Assembly: GCF_003031265.1 (NCBI RefSeq)
Contig: NZ_CP019966.1
Location: 558,001 to 622,000 of the forward strand
DNA from: Rhodopseudomonas palustris
Lineage (GTDB): Bacteria; Pseudomonadota; Alphaproteobacteria; Rhizobiales; Xanthobacteraceae
Length of the DNA: 64,000 nucleotides
Direction: 5' to 3'
Shown here piece by piece: positions 39,412 to 48,167 of the stretch. Below the pieces are notes generated by a model. That model saw only the letters and a list, made by a program, of their open reading frames with translations, had not been told where the DNA came from and did not search any database. Each line of letters begins with the position of its first letter. The first letter of the stretch is position 1. The position numbers were made by a program, and so were the translations under genes.

Positions 39412-40464
39412 ATGACTGCGAACGGCACACTGGCTCCGCGCATGCACGGCGGCCGGGTCGACTGGGTCGACTATGCCAAGGGCATCTGCATCATCATGGT
39501 GGTGATGATGCACTCGGTGCTCGGCGTCGAGGCCGCGGCAGGCCAGGCCAGCTTCATGCACTATGTGGTCGAGTTCGCTCGCCCGTTTCGGATGCCGGAC
39601 TTCTTCCTGATCTCCGGCCTATTCCTGGCGGTGGTGATCGATCGCGGCTGGCGGACCTATCTCGATCGTAAGGTCGTGCACTTCGCTTACTTCTATGTGC
39701 TGTGGGTGACGATCCAGTTCGCCTTCAAGGCGCCGAGCTTCGCCGCCGAGATGGGGTGGATCGGCGTCGCCAAGCTATATGCGCTGTCGTTCATCGATCC
39801 ATTCGGCACGCTATGGTTCATCTATCTGCTGCCGATCTTCTTCGTCGTCACCAAGCTGACGCGGCGGCTGCCGCCGCTGCTGATCTGGGCTGTCGCCGCG
39901 CTCCTGGAATCGCTGCACGTTAACACCGGCTGGATGGTGCCGGACGAATTCTGCGCGCGGTTCTTCTATTTCTACACCGGCTATCTGTTCGCCCGGCATG
40001 TCTTCGCGTTTTCCGATGCGGCCCGCGCCCGCCCAGCTCTGGCGCTGATCGGCCTCGCGGGGTGGGCGGTGATCAACGCGGTGCTGGTGCATAGCGGGGC
40101 TGCCGACCTGCCGGTGATTTCGCTGCTGCTCGGGCTCGCGGGCGCCTGTGCCATCATCACAGTCGGCACGTTGCTGGCGGAGAAGCGCTGGCTCGACGGC
40201 CTGCGGTTCTGCGGCGAGCATTCGATCGTGATCTATCTCGCGTTCTTCCTGCCGATGGCGATCAGCCGGTCGCTGCTGTTGAAGTACGCGCCGTTTCTCG
40301 ATCTCGGCGTGATCGCGATCATCGTCAACATTGCCGGGGTGGTCGGCGCGCTGATCATCTGGAAACTGGCGATGAAGAGCGTCGCCACGTTCCTGTTCGA
40401 ACGTCCCGACGCCTTCTGGATCGCCCCGCGCAAACAGACTCCGCGGCTGCAGGCCGCGGAGTAA
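39412..40464 (+). CDS. Acyltransferase family 3 membrane protein
   Basis: A 350-residue protein with about ten helices. The family motif begins VDWVDYAKGICIIMVVMMHSVLG, with the catalytic-type His in MMHS, and continues ARPFRMPDFFLISGLFLAV. These enzymes O-acylate sugars or envelope polymers; the substrate is unknown and no polysaccharide genes are nearby. The C-terminus is a short cytoplasmic basic tail. Confidence 0.87.
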   Translation: MTANGTLAPRMHGGRVDWVDYAKGICIIMVVMMHSVLGVEAAAGQASFMHYVVEFARPFRMPDFFLISGLFLAVVIDRGWRTYLDRKVVHFAYFYVLWVTIQFAFKAPSFAAEMGWIGVAKLYALSFIDPFGTLWFIYLLPIFFVVTKLTRRLPPLLIWAVAALLESLHVNTGWMVPDEFCARFFYFYTGYLFARHVFAFSDAARARPALALIGLAGWAVINAVLVHSGAADLPVISLLLGLAGACAIITVGTLLAEKRWLDGLRFCGEHSIVIYLAFFLPMAISRSLLLKYAPFLDLGVIAIIVNIAGVVGALIIWKLAMKSVATFLFERPDAFWIAPRKQTPRLQAAE

Positions 40465-40533
40465 TCAAGACTTCCGTCTTCATAGCTGGGCAACTCGGAT
40501 CCGCGCTTCGCGCCGTCCGCGCGCAGCTCTGTC

Positions 40534-40590
40534 GCGAAGCAGTCCAGCCTCGTATGGGGGCTGGATGCTTCGCGTCGCTCGCAATGACGG
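40534..40590. repeat. Partial intergenic repeat
   Basis: cgaagcagtccag (40534–40546) pairs imperfectly with ctggatgcttcg (40561–40572), and the element ends in tcgctcgcaatgacg. This end is nearly the same as the right end of the repeat at 59590; the matching left end is missing. Confidence 0.5.
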
Positions 40591-40610
40591 AGAGGAGCGT
40601 GGCGGGGGCT

Positions 40611-42173
40611 TTACCGCCAGGCGTCGGCCTGCACCACGGCGTCGTCCCGCCAGGCTTCGCGTGCGGCCTTGTTGGCCATCCAGTTCGGCAGGAAGGTCAG
40701 CGCTTCGTCGAGAATGTGCGGAGTGTGCAGGCCCGGCGAATATTCCAGCGCACGCTTGAAGTACTCCTTCAGCGCCGGCCGGAAGGTCGGGTGCGCACAG
40801 TTCTCGATGATCACCTTGGCGCGCTGCTTCGGCGACAGGCCGCGCAGATCGGCGAGGCCCTGCTCGGTGACGATCACCTGAACATCGTGCTCGGTGTGAT
40901 CGACATGCGAGGTCATCGGCACGATGCAGGAGATCTTGCCGCCCTTCGCGGCCGACGGCGTCATGAAGAACGACAGGAAGCTGTTGCGGGCGAAGTCGCC
41001 GGAACCGCCGATGCCGTTCATGATGCTCGTGCCCATCACGTGGGTCGAGTTGACGTTGCCGTAGATGTCGGCCTCGATCATGCCGTTCATCGCGATCACG
41101 CCGAGCCGGCGGATCACTTCCGGATGGTTGGAGATCTCCTGCTGACGCAGGACGATGCGCTCGCGATAGAAATCGAGATTGCGCAGGAATTCGTCATAGC
41201 CTTCCGGCGACAGCGACAACGCGGTCGCCGAAGCGTGAGTCAGCTTGCCCTTGCGCAACAGGTGCAGCATGCCGTCCTGCAGCACCTCGGTGTAGGCGGT
41301 GAGATTTTCGAACGGGCCATCTTCGAGGCCGGCCATCACCGCATTGGCGACGTTGCCGACGCCCGATTGCAGCGGCAGCAGATTGTGCGGCAGCCGGCCC
41401 TTCTTCACCTCGTGGCCGAGGAAATCCAGGATATGGCCGGCGATCGCCTGCGAGGTGTCATCGGGCGGCGAGAACGCCGAGTTGCGATCGGGCAGGTTGG
41501 TCTCGACGATCGCGACGATCTTGGCGGAATCGCAGCGCAGATACTGCTCACCGATGCGGTCACCGGAAGCGATGATCGGAATCGGTTTGCGGTTCGGCGG
41601 CAGCTGCGTGCCGTAATAGACGTCGTGCATGCCTTCGAGGCGGATGTCCTGCCAAGCGTTGACCTCGAGGATGACCTTGTCGGCGAGATCAAGCCAAGTC
41701 TTGTTGTTGCCGATCGACGACGACGGGATCAAGCTACCGTCCTCGCGGATGCCGGCGACTTCGACCACAGCAATGTCGAGCTTACCGAGGAAGCCGAACC
41801 AGGCGTGCTGGGCGACGTGGGACAGATGGATGTCGATGTATTCCATCCGCCCGGCGTTGATGCGCTTACGGCAGGTCGGGTCGGACTGATAAGGCAGCCG
41901 CATCTCGATGCCGTCGACCTTGGCGAGTGCGCCATCGAGCTCGGGGGCCGTCGAGGCGCCGGTCCAGACGCTAACCTTGAACTTCTGGCCACGGGCATGA
42001 TGCGCGTTGATGCGCTCGGCGAGCGCCAGCGGCAGCAGCTTCGGATAACCGGCGCCGGTGAAACCGCTCATGCCGACATGCGCGCCGGACGGAATCAGCG
42101 CGGCAGCGTCGGCTGCGGTCATGACCTTGGAGCGGAGGTGGGGAGCAAGGATGCGCTCGGCGTTGACCATCAA
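40611..42173 (-). CDS. Acetyl-CoA hydrolase / CoA-transferase (AarC/ScpC-like)
   Basis: A 520-residue cytoplasmic class I CoA-transferase. The N-terminal half has GAHVGMSGFTGAGYPKLLP; the second half has AYTEVLQDGMLHLL, whose Glu is the probable covalent catalytic residue, then NGIGGSGDFARN and QVIVTEQGLADLRGLSPK. Members move CoA between succinate, acetate and propionate. Which acids are used here cannot be read. It stands alone, so its pathway is not shown by neighbours. Confidence 0.88.
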   Translation of the reverse strand: MMVNAERILAPHLRSKVMTAADAAALIPSGAHVGMSGFTGAGYPKLLPLALAERINAHHARGQKFKVSVWTGASTAPELDGALAKVDGIEMRLPYQSDPTCRKRINAGRMEYIDIHLSHVAQHAWFGFLGKLDIAVVEVAGIREDGSLIPSSSIGNNKTWLDLADKVILEVNAWQDIRLEGMHDVYYGTQLPPNRKPIPIIASGDRIGEQYLRCDSAKIVAIVETNLPDRNSAFSPPDDTSQAIAGHILDFLGHEVKKGRLPHNLLPLQSGVGNVANAVMAGLEDGPFENLTAYTEVLQDGMLHLLRKGKLTHASATALSLSPEGYDEFLRNLDFYRERIVLRQQEISNHPEVIRRLGVIAMNGMIEADIYGNVNSTHVMGTSIMNGIGGSGDFARNSFLSFFMTPSAAKGGKISCIVPMTSHVDHTEHDVQVIVTEQGLADLRGLSPKQRAKVIIENCAHPTFRPALKEYFKRALEYSPGLHTPHILDEALTFLPNWMANKAAREAWRDDAVVQADAWR

Positions 42174-42496
42174 CGACTCTTTCTTGCTAGGAGCGGCCAG
42201 GGGATTGATGCGATTCGTCTAGTCGCTGTGACAAAAAGAGCCATGCAACCTATGGCGAAGGAGGCATGCGTCCCGCTCCCAAACGATGCCGCGTCCGACA
42301 CCCAGACGAGCTTGCCCTACTTAGTCGCAGGCTACATGTCACTGTTTTGTCTTGGAAATATAAACTGCGGCCGACATTGATTGCGCCGTTAATTAAACGA
42401 GCCTGTTGAGTCAGAAAGTCATGCTGATCTTGCAGGGCTGGGCCGCTGAGGCACGTGGGCGTTAATAGATCAAGCAGGCGGGCTCGACGCCCGAAA
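42174..42496. other. Intergenic region between CoA-transferase and tRNA-Leu
   Basis: A 323-base stretch with an AT-rich core (42340–42400, including ttaattaaac), probably promoter sequence for the CoA-transferase gene. A 42-codon frame from 42252 has no good ribosome site or recognisable protein and is not called. Confidence 0.4.
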
Positions 42497-42581
42497 TGGT
42501 GCCCCTGGCCGGGATCGAACCAGCACTCCTTGCGGAACTCGATTTTGAGTCGAGCGCGTCTACCAGTTCCGCCACAGGGGC
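42497..42581 (-). tRNA. tRNA-Leu (anticodon CAA)
   Basis: The minus strand folds as an 85-nt class II tRNA. Acceptor GCCCCTG pairs with CAGGGGC, the anticodon stem CTCGA/TCGAG carries loop CTCAAAA (anticodon CAA, reading UUG), there is a long variable arm, and the T-loop is GGTTCGATCC. The 3′ CCA is encoded. It stands alone and is not flanked by an integrated element. Confidence 0.96.
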
Positions 42582-42752
42582 CCGCGCGACCGAAAATCAT
42601 CCGGCCGCGAAGCGCGCGGGACTATAGCGGTCCCGGAGTCGGGGTCAACCCGACGCGCCGAGGCGGCGGCGGACACTCTGGTTTGATCGGACGGCGTCTC
42701 GACAGCGTCTCGGCCCCGAGATACGACCCCTGCCGCATCCCGGAGATCGACA

Positions 42753-43301
42753 TTGACCGCCGACCTGATCGACCATCGAGGCACCCTTTCCAAGACGGGC
42801 CGCCCGGAGCGGATCGCGGGGAGCGTGGCGCTGACCGTCGCGGTCGTCGCCGTGGCGGCGCTGGGGCTCGCTTGGTTCTCCCAGCTCGTGCTGGAACTGG
42901 CGCCCTGCAAGCTCTGCCTGGAGCAGCGTTACGCCTATTATCTCGACGTCCCGCTCGGGCTGCTGATCGCCTTCGCGGCCTGGCGCCGCGCGTCGGTGGG
43001 GCTGCTGGCGGCGGGCCTGGTCGTGCTCGGCCTGATGGCGCTCGGCAACGCCGGCCTTGCCGCCTACCACGCCGGGGTCGAGTGGCGGTTCTGGGCCGGC
43101 CCGTCGGACTGCTCAGGACCGATCCTGGACCTCAGCAAGGCGGGTGGACTGCTGGCCCAGCTCGACACGGTCAAAGTTGTGCGCTGCGACGAGGTGCAGT
43201 GGCGGTTCCTCGGCCTGTCGTTTGCCGGCTACAACGTGCTGGCCTCGCTGGCGCTCGCCGCGCTGTGCGGATGGGGCTTGGTCCGGCTCAAGCGGCGCTG
43301 A
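42753..43301 (+). CDS. dsbB: Disulfide bond formation protein B
   Basis: A 182-residue inner-membrane protein with four helices that reoxidises DsbA and passes electrons to quinone. The first pair is Cys52-Lys-Leu-Cys55 (ELAPCKLCLEQRYAYY) and the second is Cys120 and Cys145 in the long periplasmic loop (PSDCSG, VVRCDEVQW). Start TTG 42753 is supported by GGAG eight bases upstream and no nearby ATG in frame. No dsbA is adjacent. It converges on the AbrB-family gene, with two bases between stops. Confidence 0.92.
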   Translation: MTADLIDHRGTLSKTGRPERIAGSVALTVAVVAVAALGLAWFSQLVLELAPCKLCLEQRYAYYLDVPLGLLIAFAAWRRASVGLLAAGLVVLGLMALGNAGLAAYHAGVEWRFWAGPSDCSGPILDLSKAGGLLAQLDTVKVVRCDEVQWRFLGLSFAGYNVLASLALAALCGWGLVRLKRR

Positions 43302-43303
43302 GG

Positions 43304-44383
43304 TCAGTCGTCGACGTCGTCCGGGCTGTGCCCGAACCAATGCACGATCCCCGGCGTCACGATCGAGACGTAGATGAAGCGCGACAGATGGTGCGCGCCG
43401 ACGAACACCGGATCGATGTGCAACGTCAGCGCCAGCGCCATCATGGCGTCCATCGCACCGGGTGAGAACGCCACCACCAGGTCGTTCAGCTTGACCGGGG
43501 TGGTCAGCATGATGGCGACGACGAACACCGCCGAGATCGCGATCGCGACGGCGAATGAACCGAGCGCTGCCCCGATATAGCTGAGGATCGTGCGCGGCTT
43601 GATGGCGCCGAACCGAGCGCCGATCAGGGTGCCGATCCCGACCAGTGCGGCCAGATAGGCCCATTGCGGCAGCGTGCCTTCCACCCAACCGCCGCCGTGC
43701 AGCACCGATGAGCCGAGCATTGCGCCGAACATCCAGCTTGCGGGGAAGTTCACCAGCCGCAGCAGCAGCGCGACGCCGACCGCGACCGCAATCAGGACCG
43801 CCAGGACGAGCGGTGTCGCCTCCGGCCCGCGCGACGGCAATGGTCCGTGACCCGCCATGCCGATCAGCGCCAGCAGCATCGGCACCGCGCTGGTCAGGAT
43901 GATCACGCGCATGACTTGAACGACGGCGATGCCGGGCACGTCCGCTTTGCGTTCGGTGGCCAGCATGATGATCTGCGACAGCGCGCCGGGACTGCCAGCC
44001 AGCAATGCCGACGTCCGGTCCCAGCCATGGATGCGCTGCAGATAGATGCTGCTGCCGAAGGTGGCGCAGAACGTCGCCACCGCGAGCAGCCCGATCGTCA
44101 CCGGATAGGACGCCAGATTGTGCACCATGGTGGGCGACACCACCGAGCCCAGCGAGACGCCGAGCGCCATCAGCACGATGTGCGACAGTGGCGGCGGAAG
44201 CCCCATTTTCCGTCCGGCAAGACCGGCGGCGCCGACCGCGATCATCGCGCCCGTGATCAGTCCCCCGGGGAGCTGCGCCCAATAGAACAATGCGCCGCCG
44301 GCTGAGCCGATGGCGATCGTTTCGACCACCTGGAGAGTCTTGGACCGCAACGTCATGGCGGTCAGCGCAGGATTTTGAGGCAC
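43304..44383 (-). CDS. AbrB-family (TIGR03082) integral membrane protein
   Basis: A 359-residue protein with about ten helices in two repeats, each ending in a Gly-rich helix pair: LFYWAQLPGGLITGAMIAVG and LRLVNFPASWMFGAMLGSSVL. This is the family sometimes labelled 'putative ammonia monooxygenase' or AbrB, resembling a transporter. It has no similarity to the Bacillus AbrB DNA-binding protein. Function is unknown; no regulator or enzyme neighbours it. Confidence 0.85.
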   Translation of the reverse strand: MPQNPALTAMTLRSKTLQVVETIAIGSAGGALFYWAQLPGGLITGAMIAVGAAGLAGRKMGLPPPLSHIVLMALGVSLGSVVSPTMVHNLASYPVTIGLLAVATFCATFGSSIYLQRIHGWDRTSALLAGSPGALSQIIMLATERKADVPGIAVVQVMRVIILTSAVPMLLALIGMAGHGPLPSRGPEATPLVLAVLIAVAVGVALLLRLVNFPASWMFGAMLGSSVLHGGGWVEGTLPQWAYLAALVGIGTLIGARFGAIKPRTILSYIGAALGSFAVAIAISAVFVVAIMLTTPVKLNDLVVAFSPGAMDAMMALALTLHIDPVFVGAHHLSRFIYVSIVTPGIVHWFGHSPDDVDD

Positions 44384-44550
44384 GCGACCTTATTGCAAAT
44401 CATTATACCTTCGGCAATTGCGCCTCGCGCGCGCGGCCATGCCGGCGATGCGGGTGCTCGCTGTCTCTCCACGCTGGTAATCGGATCGCAATTGTCAGTT
44501 GCATCCCGCGAGATAGAATATCGACGGGTGGCACACCAGGGAGATGGGAC

Positions 44551-45093
44551 ATGAGAGTTCTGAGGTACGAGACCCGTGCGGCGCTAATGACTGCAGCGGC
44601 GCTGCTGATATGGTCGGCCGCAACCCCCGCGCAGGCGCTGACCGCGCAGGAGTGCAGTGCCAAGTATCAGGCCGCCAAGACTGACGGCACGCTGAACGGG
44701 CAGGGCTGGAACGACTTCCGCAAGGAGCATTGCGGGGCAGCGGCGAGCGCCGACAGCAAGGCCGCGGAAGCCAAGCCGGCAGATGCCAAGCCCGCAGATA
44801 CCAAGCCCGACGCGAAGCCGGAGGCTAAATCCGAAGCCAAGCCGGCCGAATCCAAACCCGAGGGCAAGTCGAAAGCCAAGAGCGCCGCAGCGCCGGCTGT
44901 GCCGCAAGGGCCGGCGGTGTATCCGACCGCGATCGACGCCAAGTTCGCCCAGGAAAAACCGACGCTGGCGCGACTGCATACTTGTGCCCAGCAGTGGAAG
45001 GCGAACAAGGCCGCGAACGCCACGGGCGGTCTGCGCTGGATCCAAAAGGGCGGCGGCTACTGGAGCGAGTGCAACAAGCGCCTGAAGGGCTGA
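44551..45093 (+). CDS. Secreted protein with a duplicated Cys module
   Basis: A 180-residue exported protein: signal peptide to about residue 30 (TPAQA), module 1 (QECSAKYQAAK…GQGWNDFRKEHC), a ~60-residue Lys/Pro/Ala/Asp linker of AKPADAKPADTK type, and module 2 (HTCAQQWKANK…GGYWSECNKRL). The two modules share a C-x3-W/Y-x2-x-K … W-x-x-C pattern and probably each form one disulfide. I know no function; the modules recall PsiF-like repeats only loosely. AGGGAG precedes the ATG. It lies 152 bases ahead of lrgAB. Confidence 0.72.
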   Translation: MRVLRYETRAALMTAAALLIWSAATPAQALTAQECSAKYQAAKTDGTLNGQGWNDFRKEHCGAAASADSKAAEAKPADAKPADTKPDAKPEAKSEAKPAESKPEGKSKAKSAAAPAVPQGPAVYPTAIDAKFAQEKPTLARLHTCAQQWKANKAANATGGLRWIQKGGGYWSECNKRLKG

Positions 45094-45245
45094 CGTCACT
45101 CGCTTTCATGGACGGCTGCGGGCGCCCCGGCCTTTCTGCGTCGTACCGGCGGTATCGGGCGCATAGCAGCCGTCCTGCTGCTGCGATTGACAGGTTCCGA
45201 CGGAGCCCGCATCGGTGCGGGCGATTTTCCGCGTGAGGGAACCTG

Positions 45246-45629
45246 ATGATCGCCAGCGTCGGCCTGATCCTGCTGTGCCAGCTCGTCGGCGAAGTGATCG
45301 CCCGCGGGTTGGGGTTGCCGTTGCCAAGTCCGGTGCTTGGCTTGATGTTGCTGTTCTGCCTGTTGGTGCTGCGCGATTACGTCAAGCCGCTCGCGCTCGG
45401 ACCGCTCGGCAATGGCGGCGTCGAGGAGGCTTCCAAGGGCATGCTGGCGCATTTGTCGCTGCTGTTCGTGCCTGCCGGCGTGGGGGTAATCCAGCAGCTC
45501 GATATGATCACCACCCATGGTGTTGCGATCATGCTGGTCCTGGCCGGGTCGGTGCTGATCACGCTGGTGGTCACGGTGGTGACATTCGTGGTGGTGGCGC
45601 GGCTGCTGGCGATGTGGGTGCCCCGATGA
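45246..45629 (+). CDS. lrgA: CidA/LrgA-family membrane protein
   Basis: A 127-residue protein with four helices (MIASVGLILLCQLVGEVI…; GLPLPSPVLGLMLLFCLLVL; FVPAGVGVIQQ). The family motif GLPLPSPVLGLMLLF is clear. Cid/Lrg proteins are holin-like or act as by-product and pyruvate transporters. A GAGGGA ribosome site precedes the ATG. Its stop overlaps the start of lrgB as ATGA, so both are made together. Confidence 0.9.
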   Translation: MIASVGLILLCQLVGEVIARGLGLPLPSPVLGLMLLFCLLVLRDYVKPLALGPLGNGGVEEASKGMLAHLSLLFVPAGVGVIQQLDMITTHGVAIMLVLAGSVLITLVVTVVTFVVVARLLAMWVPR

Positions 45630-46348
45630 ACGCCAACCCGTTCTCGCTGTGGGTGTATCTGTCGCAGACGCCGCTGCTGTGGCTGACCGTGACGCTGCTG
45701 GTCTATGCGGCGACCGATGCGGTGTCGCAGGCGACCGGGCGCAATCCGCTGGTGAATCCGGTTCTGCACGCGATGTGGATTATCGGCGTGTTCCTGTGGG
45801 CGACCGGCACCTCCTACACCACCTATTTCAGCGGCGCGCAGTTCGTGCATTTCCTGCTCGGCCCCGCCACCGTGGCGCTGGCGGTGCCGCTGTACGAGAA
45901 CCGCAAGCTGGTGCTGGCCGCGATCCTGCCGATGGCCCTGGCGCTGGTCGTCGGCTGCGTCACTGCGATCGTCTCGGTGGTCTGGCTGGCGCAGCTCGCC
46001 GGGCTGCCGGAAACCGTGGTGCTGTCGCTGGCGCCGAAATCGGTCACGGCGGGCGTCGCGATGGGTATCAGCGAGTCGCTGCATGCCGATCCGTCGCTCA
46101 CCGCGGTGGCGGTGATCCTCACCGGCATCCTCGGCGCGATCGTCGTCTCGCCGCTGATGAACCGGCTCGGGATTCGGGATTATCGCGCGCGCGGCTTCGC
46201 GGTCGGCCTCGCCTCGCACGGCATCGGCACCGCGCGGGCCTTCCAGGTCGACGCCATCGCCGGCGTGTTCGCCGGCATCGCGATGAGCCTGAACGCGCTG
46301 ATCACCGCGCTCTTGGTGCCGGTCCTGGTCACGCTGCTGGTGCACTGA
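45626..46348 (+). CDS. lrgB: CidB/LrgB-family membrane protein
   Basis: A 240-residue protein with about seven helices, starting MNANPFSLWVYLSQTPLLWL. The LrgB core includes GPATVALAVPLYENRKLV, SLAPKSVTAGVAMGISESLH and SHGIGTARAFQVDAIAGVFAGIAMSLNAL. It is translationally coupled to lrgA by a 4-base overlap. Together they form the membrane pair linked to cell lysis control or small-acid transport in other bacteria; no LytSR-type or LysR regulator lies beside it. Confidence 0.92.
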   Translation: MNANPFSLWVYLSQTPLLWLTVTLLVYAATDAVSQATGRNPLVNPVLHAMWIIGVFLWATGTSYTTYFSGAQFVHFLLGPATVALAVPLYENRKLVLAAILPMALALVVGCVTAIVSVVWLAQLAGLPETVVLSLAPKSVTAGVAMGISESLHADPSLTAVAVILTGILGAIVVSPLMNRLGIRDYRARGFAVGLASHGIGTARAFQVDAIAGVFAGIAMSLNALITALLVPVLVTLLVH

Positions 46349-46441
46349 GTTCGGCGCACGCTGTCGCTGCAGTGTGATTTGCCGCCGCGGCAACCACCGC
46401 GTTACGCTTTGCGCGAAATCATCCGTCCGAGGATGTCGCCG

Positions 46442-46906
46442 ATGTCCGATGTTTCAGTGGGGCCTGCCTCTTACGTCGCGGCCCCGCCGCTGCGGTGGTC
46501 GATGCCGCGCCCGGTGGTGGCGATTGTGGCCGCGCTGATCGCGGTGACGGCCGCGACCCTGGCTTCGCCCGATGCGACGATCGCCGCGCGGGCCCAGAGC
46601 GATGCCGAACTGGTGCTGCTGCTGCGCTTCATGGCCGGCGTGAAGGCCGTGCTGGCGCTGGCCGCGCTTGGCGCGGTGGTGTGGCGGCTCGGCTATCCCG
46701 CCTCGCCGGTGTTGAGCGTAGCCTACGTGCTCGCGCCCGCCCTGATGGTCGCGGCGCCGCTGCTGATCTGGCAGATCGCCCCGACCGCGCTCGGCGCCGG
46801 GCTGTTTCATGGCGGCTTGGCGCTGCTGCTGCTGGCTTTGTTCGCCGACCGCGGCCAGGCCTCGGAACTGGTCCGGCGCACATTGTTGGTGCGGCGTACG
46901 GCCTGA
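46442..46906 (+). CDS. Hypothetical membrane protein
   Basis: A 154-residue protein with four predicted helices: PVVAIVAALIAVTAATL, VKAVLALAALGAVVWRL, VAYVLAPALMVAAPLLIWQI and GAGLFHGGLALLLLALF. It ends in a basic tail (RRTLLVRRTA). The start is ATG 46442 or 46433. I recognise no family. It follows lrgB by 93 bases and converges on the esterase gene with three bases between. Confidence 0.65.
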   Translation: MSDVSVGPASYVAAPPLRWSMPRPVVAIVAALIAVTAATLASPDATIAARAQSDAELVLLLRFMAGVKAVLALAALGAVVWRLGYPASPVLSVAYVLAPALMVAAPLLIWQIAPTALGAGLFHGGLALLLLALFADRGQASELVRRTLLVRRTA

Positions 46907-46909
46907 GCG

Positions 46910-47986
46910 CTACGCTGCCGGCAGCTTCAGCCAATCGAGCAGCGCGACGTTGGCCTCGCGCGGGTAGCTGTGACTGAGGTCGGCGATCTCGCGGTAGCTG
47001 ACGTCGGCGCCGGCCGAGACCAGCGCCTCGTGGGCCTGCCGAGCCACCTCCACCGGAAACATCCAGTCGTGGCGGCCGTGAACGATCTGGATCGGCAGCC
47101 CGCGCAGCCGAGCGGAATCCGCCGCGCCGGCGAGCAGCGGATGAAAGCTCGCGGCGATCGGCGCCAGATGGGTGAACGGCGAGTCGCTGGTCAGGCCCGA
47201 GACGTAGCAGAACGTGCCGCCGTCGCTGAGGCCGGTCAGCAGCCGCCGCGACGGATCGACCCGCCAATGCCCCCGCACCTCGTCGAGGATGCGGGCCAGA
47301 TTGGGCGAATCGACATCCTCGCCCATCAGCGCCCAGGTTCGCCCCCTCGCAGTCGGCGCCACCACGATGGCGCCGCGGGCGCGGGCGTCACGCAGCCAGC
47401 TCCACAGGAACAGCCGGCCGTGACCGCTGCCGCCGTGCAGCGCCATCACCAGCGGCCACTCCCGGTCCGGGTCGTAATATTCCGGCACGTAGAGCGAATA
47501 GCCGCCACGACTGCCGGGCTCGTTGAACCGGTGAAACACGCCGCTGTCCGGATGCTTCGGCTGCGTCAGTCGCGCCAGCAATGTTTCTTTCTGCTGGCTG
47601 TCCGGATCGAGGAAGAAACTCGACACCGGCGGCAGAGTGGCCGCGAGCGGATACAGCGCCTCCAGTCCCTGAGGCAGACGCCGGAGCGCCCGGAAGACGT
47701 CGCCGAGATCGCCCTGGCCGGCATCGACCGCGCGCAGGCCGGCAAATGCCGCGAGCGCCTGCTCGCCGGCGGTCTGGAGCGGCCCACGCAGATGCGCGAA
47801 GGTCTCGGGCCAATTCGCCAGTCGTGGCAACTCGGCCTGCAGGGCCTGTTCGGGCGTGCCGGCGAGCTTGAGCAGGTCGCCGAATTCCGGCGGATGCAGA
47901 TAGCGCGCGACGAAGCCGAGCGATTCGAGGCTCTGCAGCAGCGGCGGCAGCAGCGCCACGATGTCGTCGATCACGGCCTCGCTCAT
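46910..47986 (-). CDS. Alpha/beta hydrolase (esterase/depolymerase-like)
   Basis: A 358-residue cytoplasmic protein. The first ~125 residues are helical (MSEAVIDDIVALLPPLLQ) and resemble no enzyme. The rest is an α/β-hydrolase: oxyanion ALHGGSGHGRLF, nucleophile Ser in TGLSDGGTFCYV, Asp in HGRHDWMFP and His in DLSHSYPR. It looks like the carboxylesterase/PHB-depolymerase-like branch. No signal peptide is visible, so an intracellular ester is the likely substrate. ATG 47986 is supported by GGGATGGG upstream. It is divergent from the AI-2E-family permease gene. Confidence 0.82.
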   Translation of the reverse strand: MSEAVIDDIVALLPPLLQSLESLGFVARYLHPPEFGDLLKLAGTPEQALQAELPRLANWPETFAHLRGPLQTAGEQALAAFAGLRAVDAGQGDLGDVFRALRRLPQGLEALYPLAATLPPVSSFFLDPDSQQKETLLARLTQPKHPDSGVFHRFNEPGSRGGYSLYVPEYYDPDREWPLVMALHGGSGHGRLFLWSWLRDARARGAIVVAPTARGRTWALMGEDVDSPNLARILDEVRGHWRVDPSRRLLTGLSDGGTFCYVSGLTSDSPFTHLAPIAASFHPLLAGAADSARLRGLPIQIVHGRHDWMFPVEVARQAHEALVSAGADVSYREIADLSHSYPREANVALLDWLKLPAA

Positions 47987-48167
47987 CCCATCCCTTTCCG
48001 ATCTTGTGTTGTACGGCCCGACAGTGTCAGGGATCGGGGGCGCTGCAAACCGCAAACAAGAATGCTGCGGTGATCGGGCGGGGTCCCATTCGGCGCAAAA
48101 CCCTTTAGGGTGGCGAGGAGCCAAAGTCCGAGCGGAACGTTGCCGTCGGCGAGGCAAGGGGACCTGG

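Noticed and set aside
42252..42380. 42-codon frame upstream of the CoA-transferase gene
   Set aside because: No convincing ribosome site, mixed composition, and it crosses the AT-rich promoter-like stretch.
42497..42581. tRNA-Leu as an integration site
   Set aside because: No integrase gene and no direct repeat of the tRNA 3′ end on either side.
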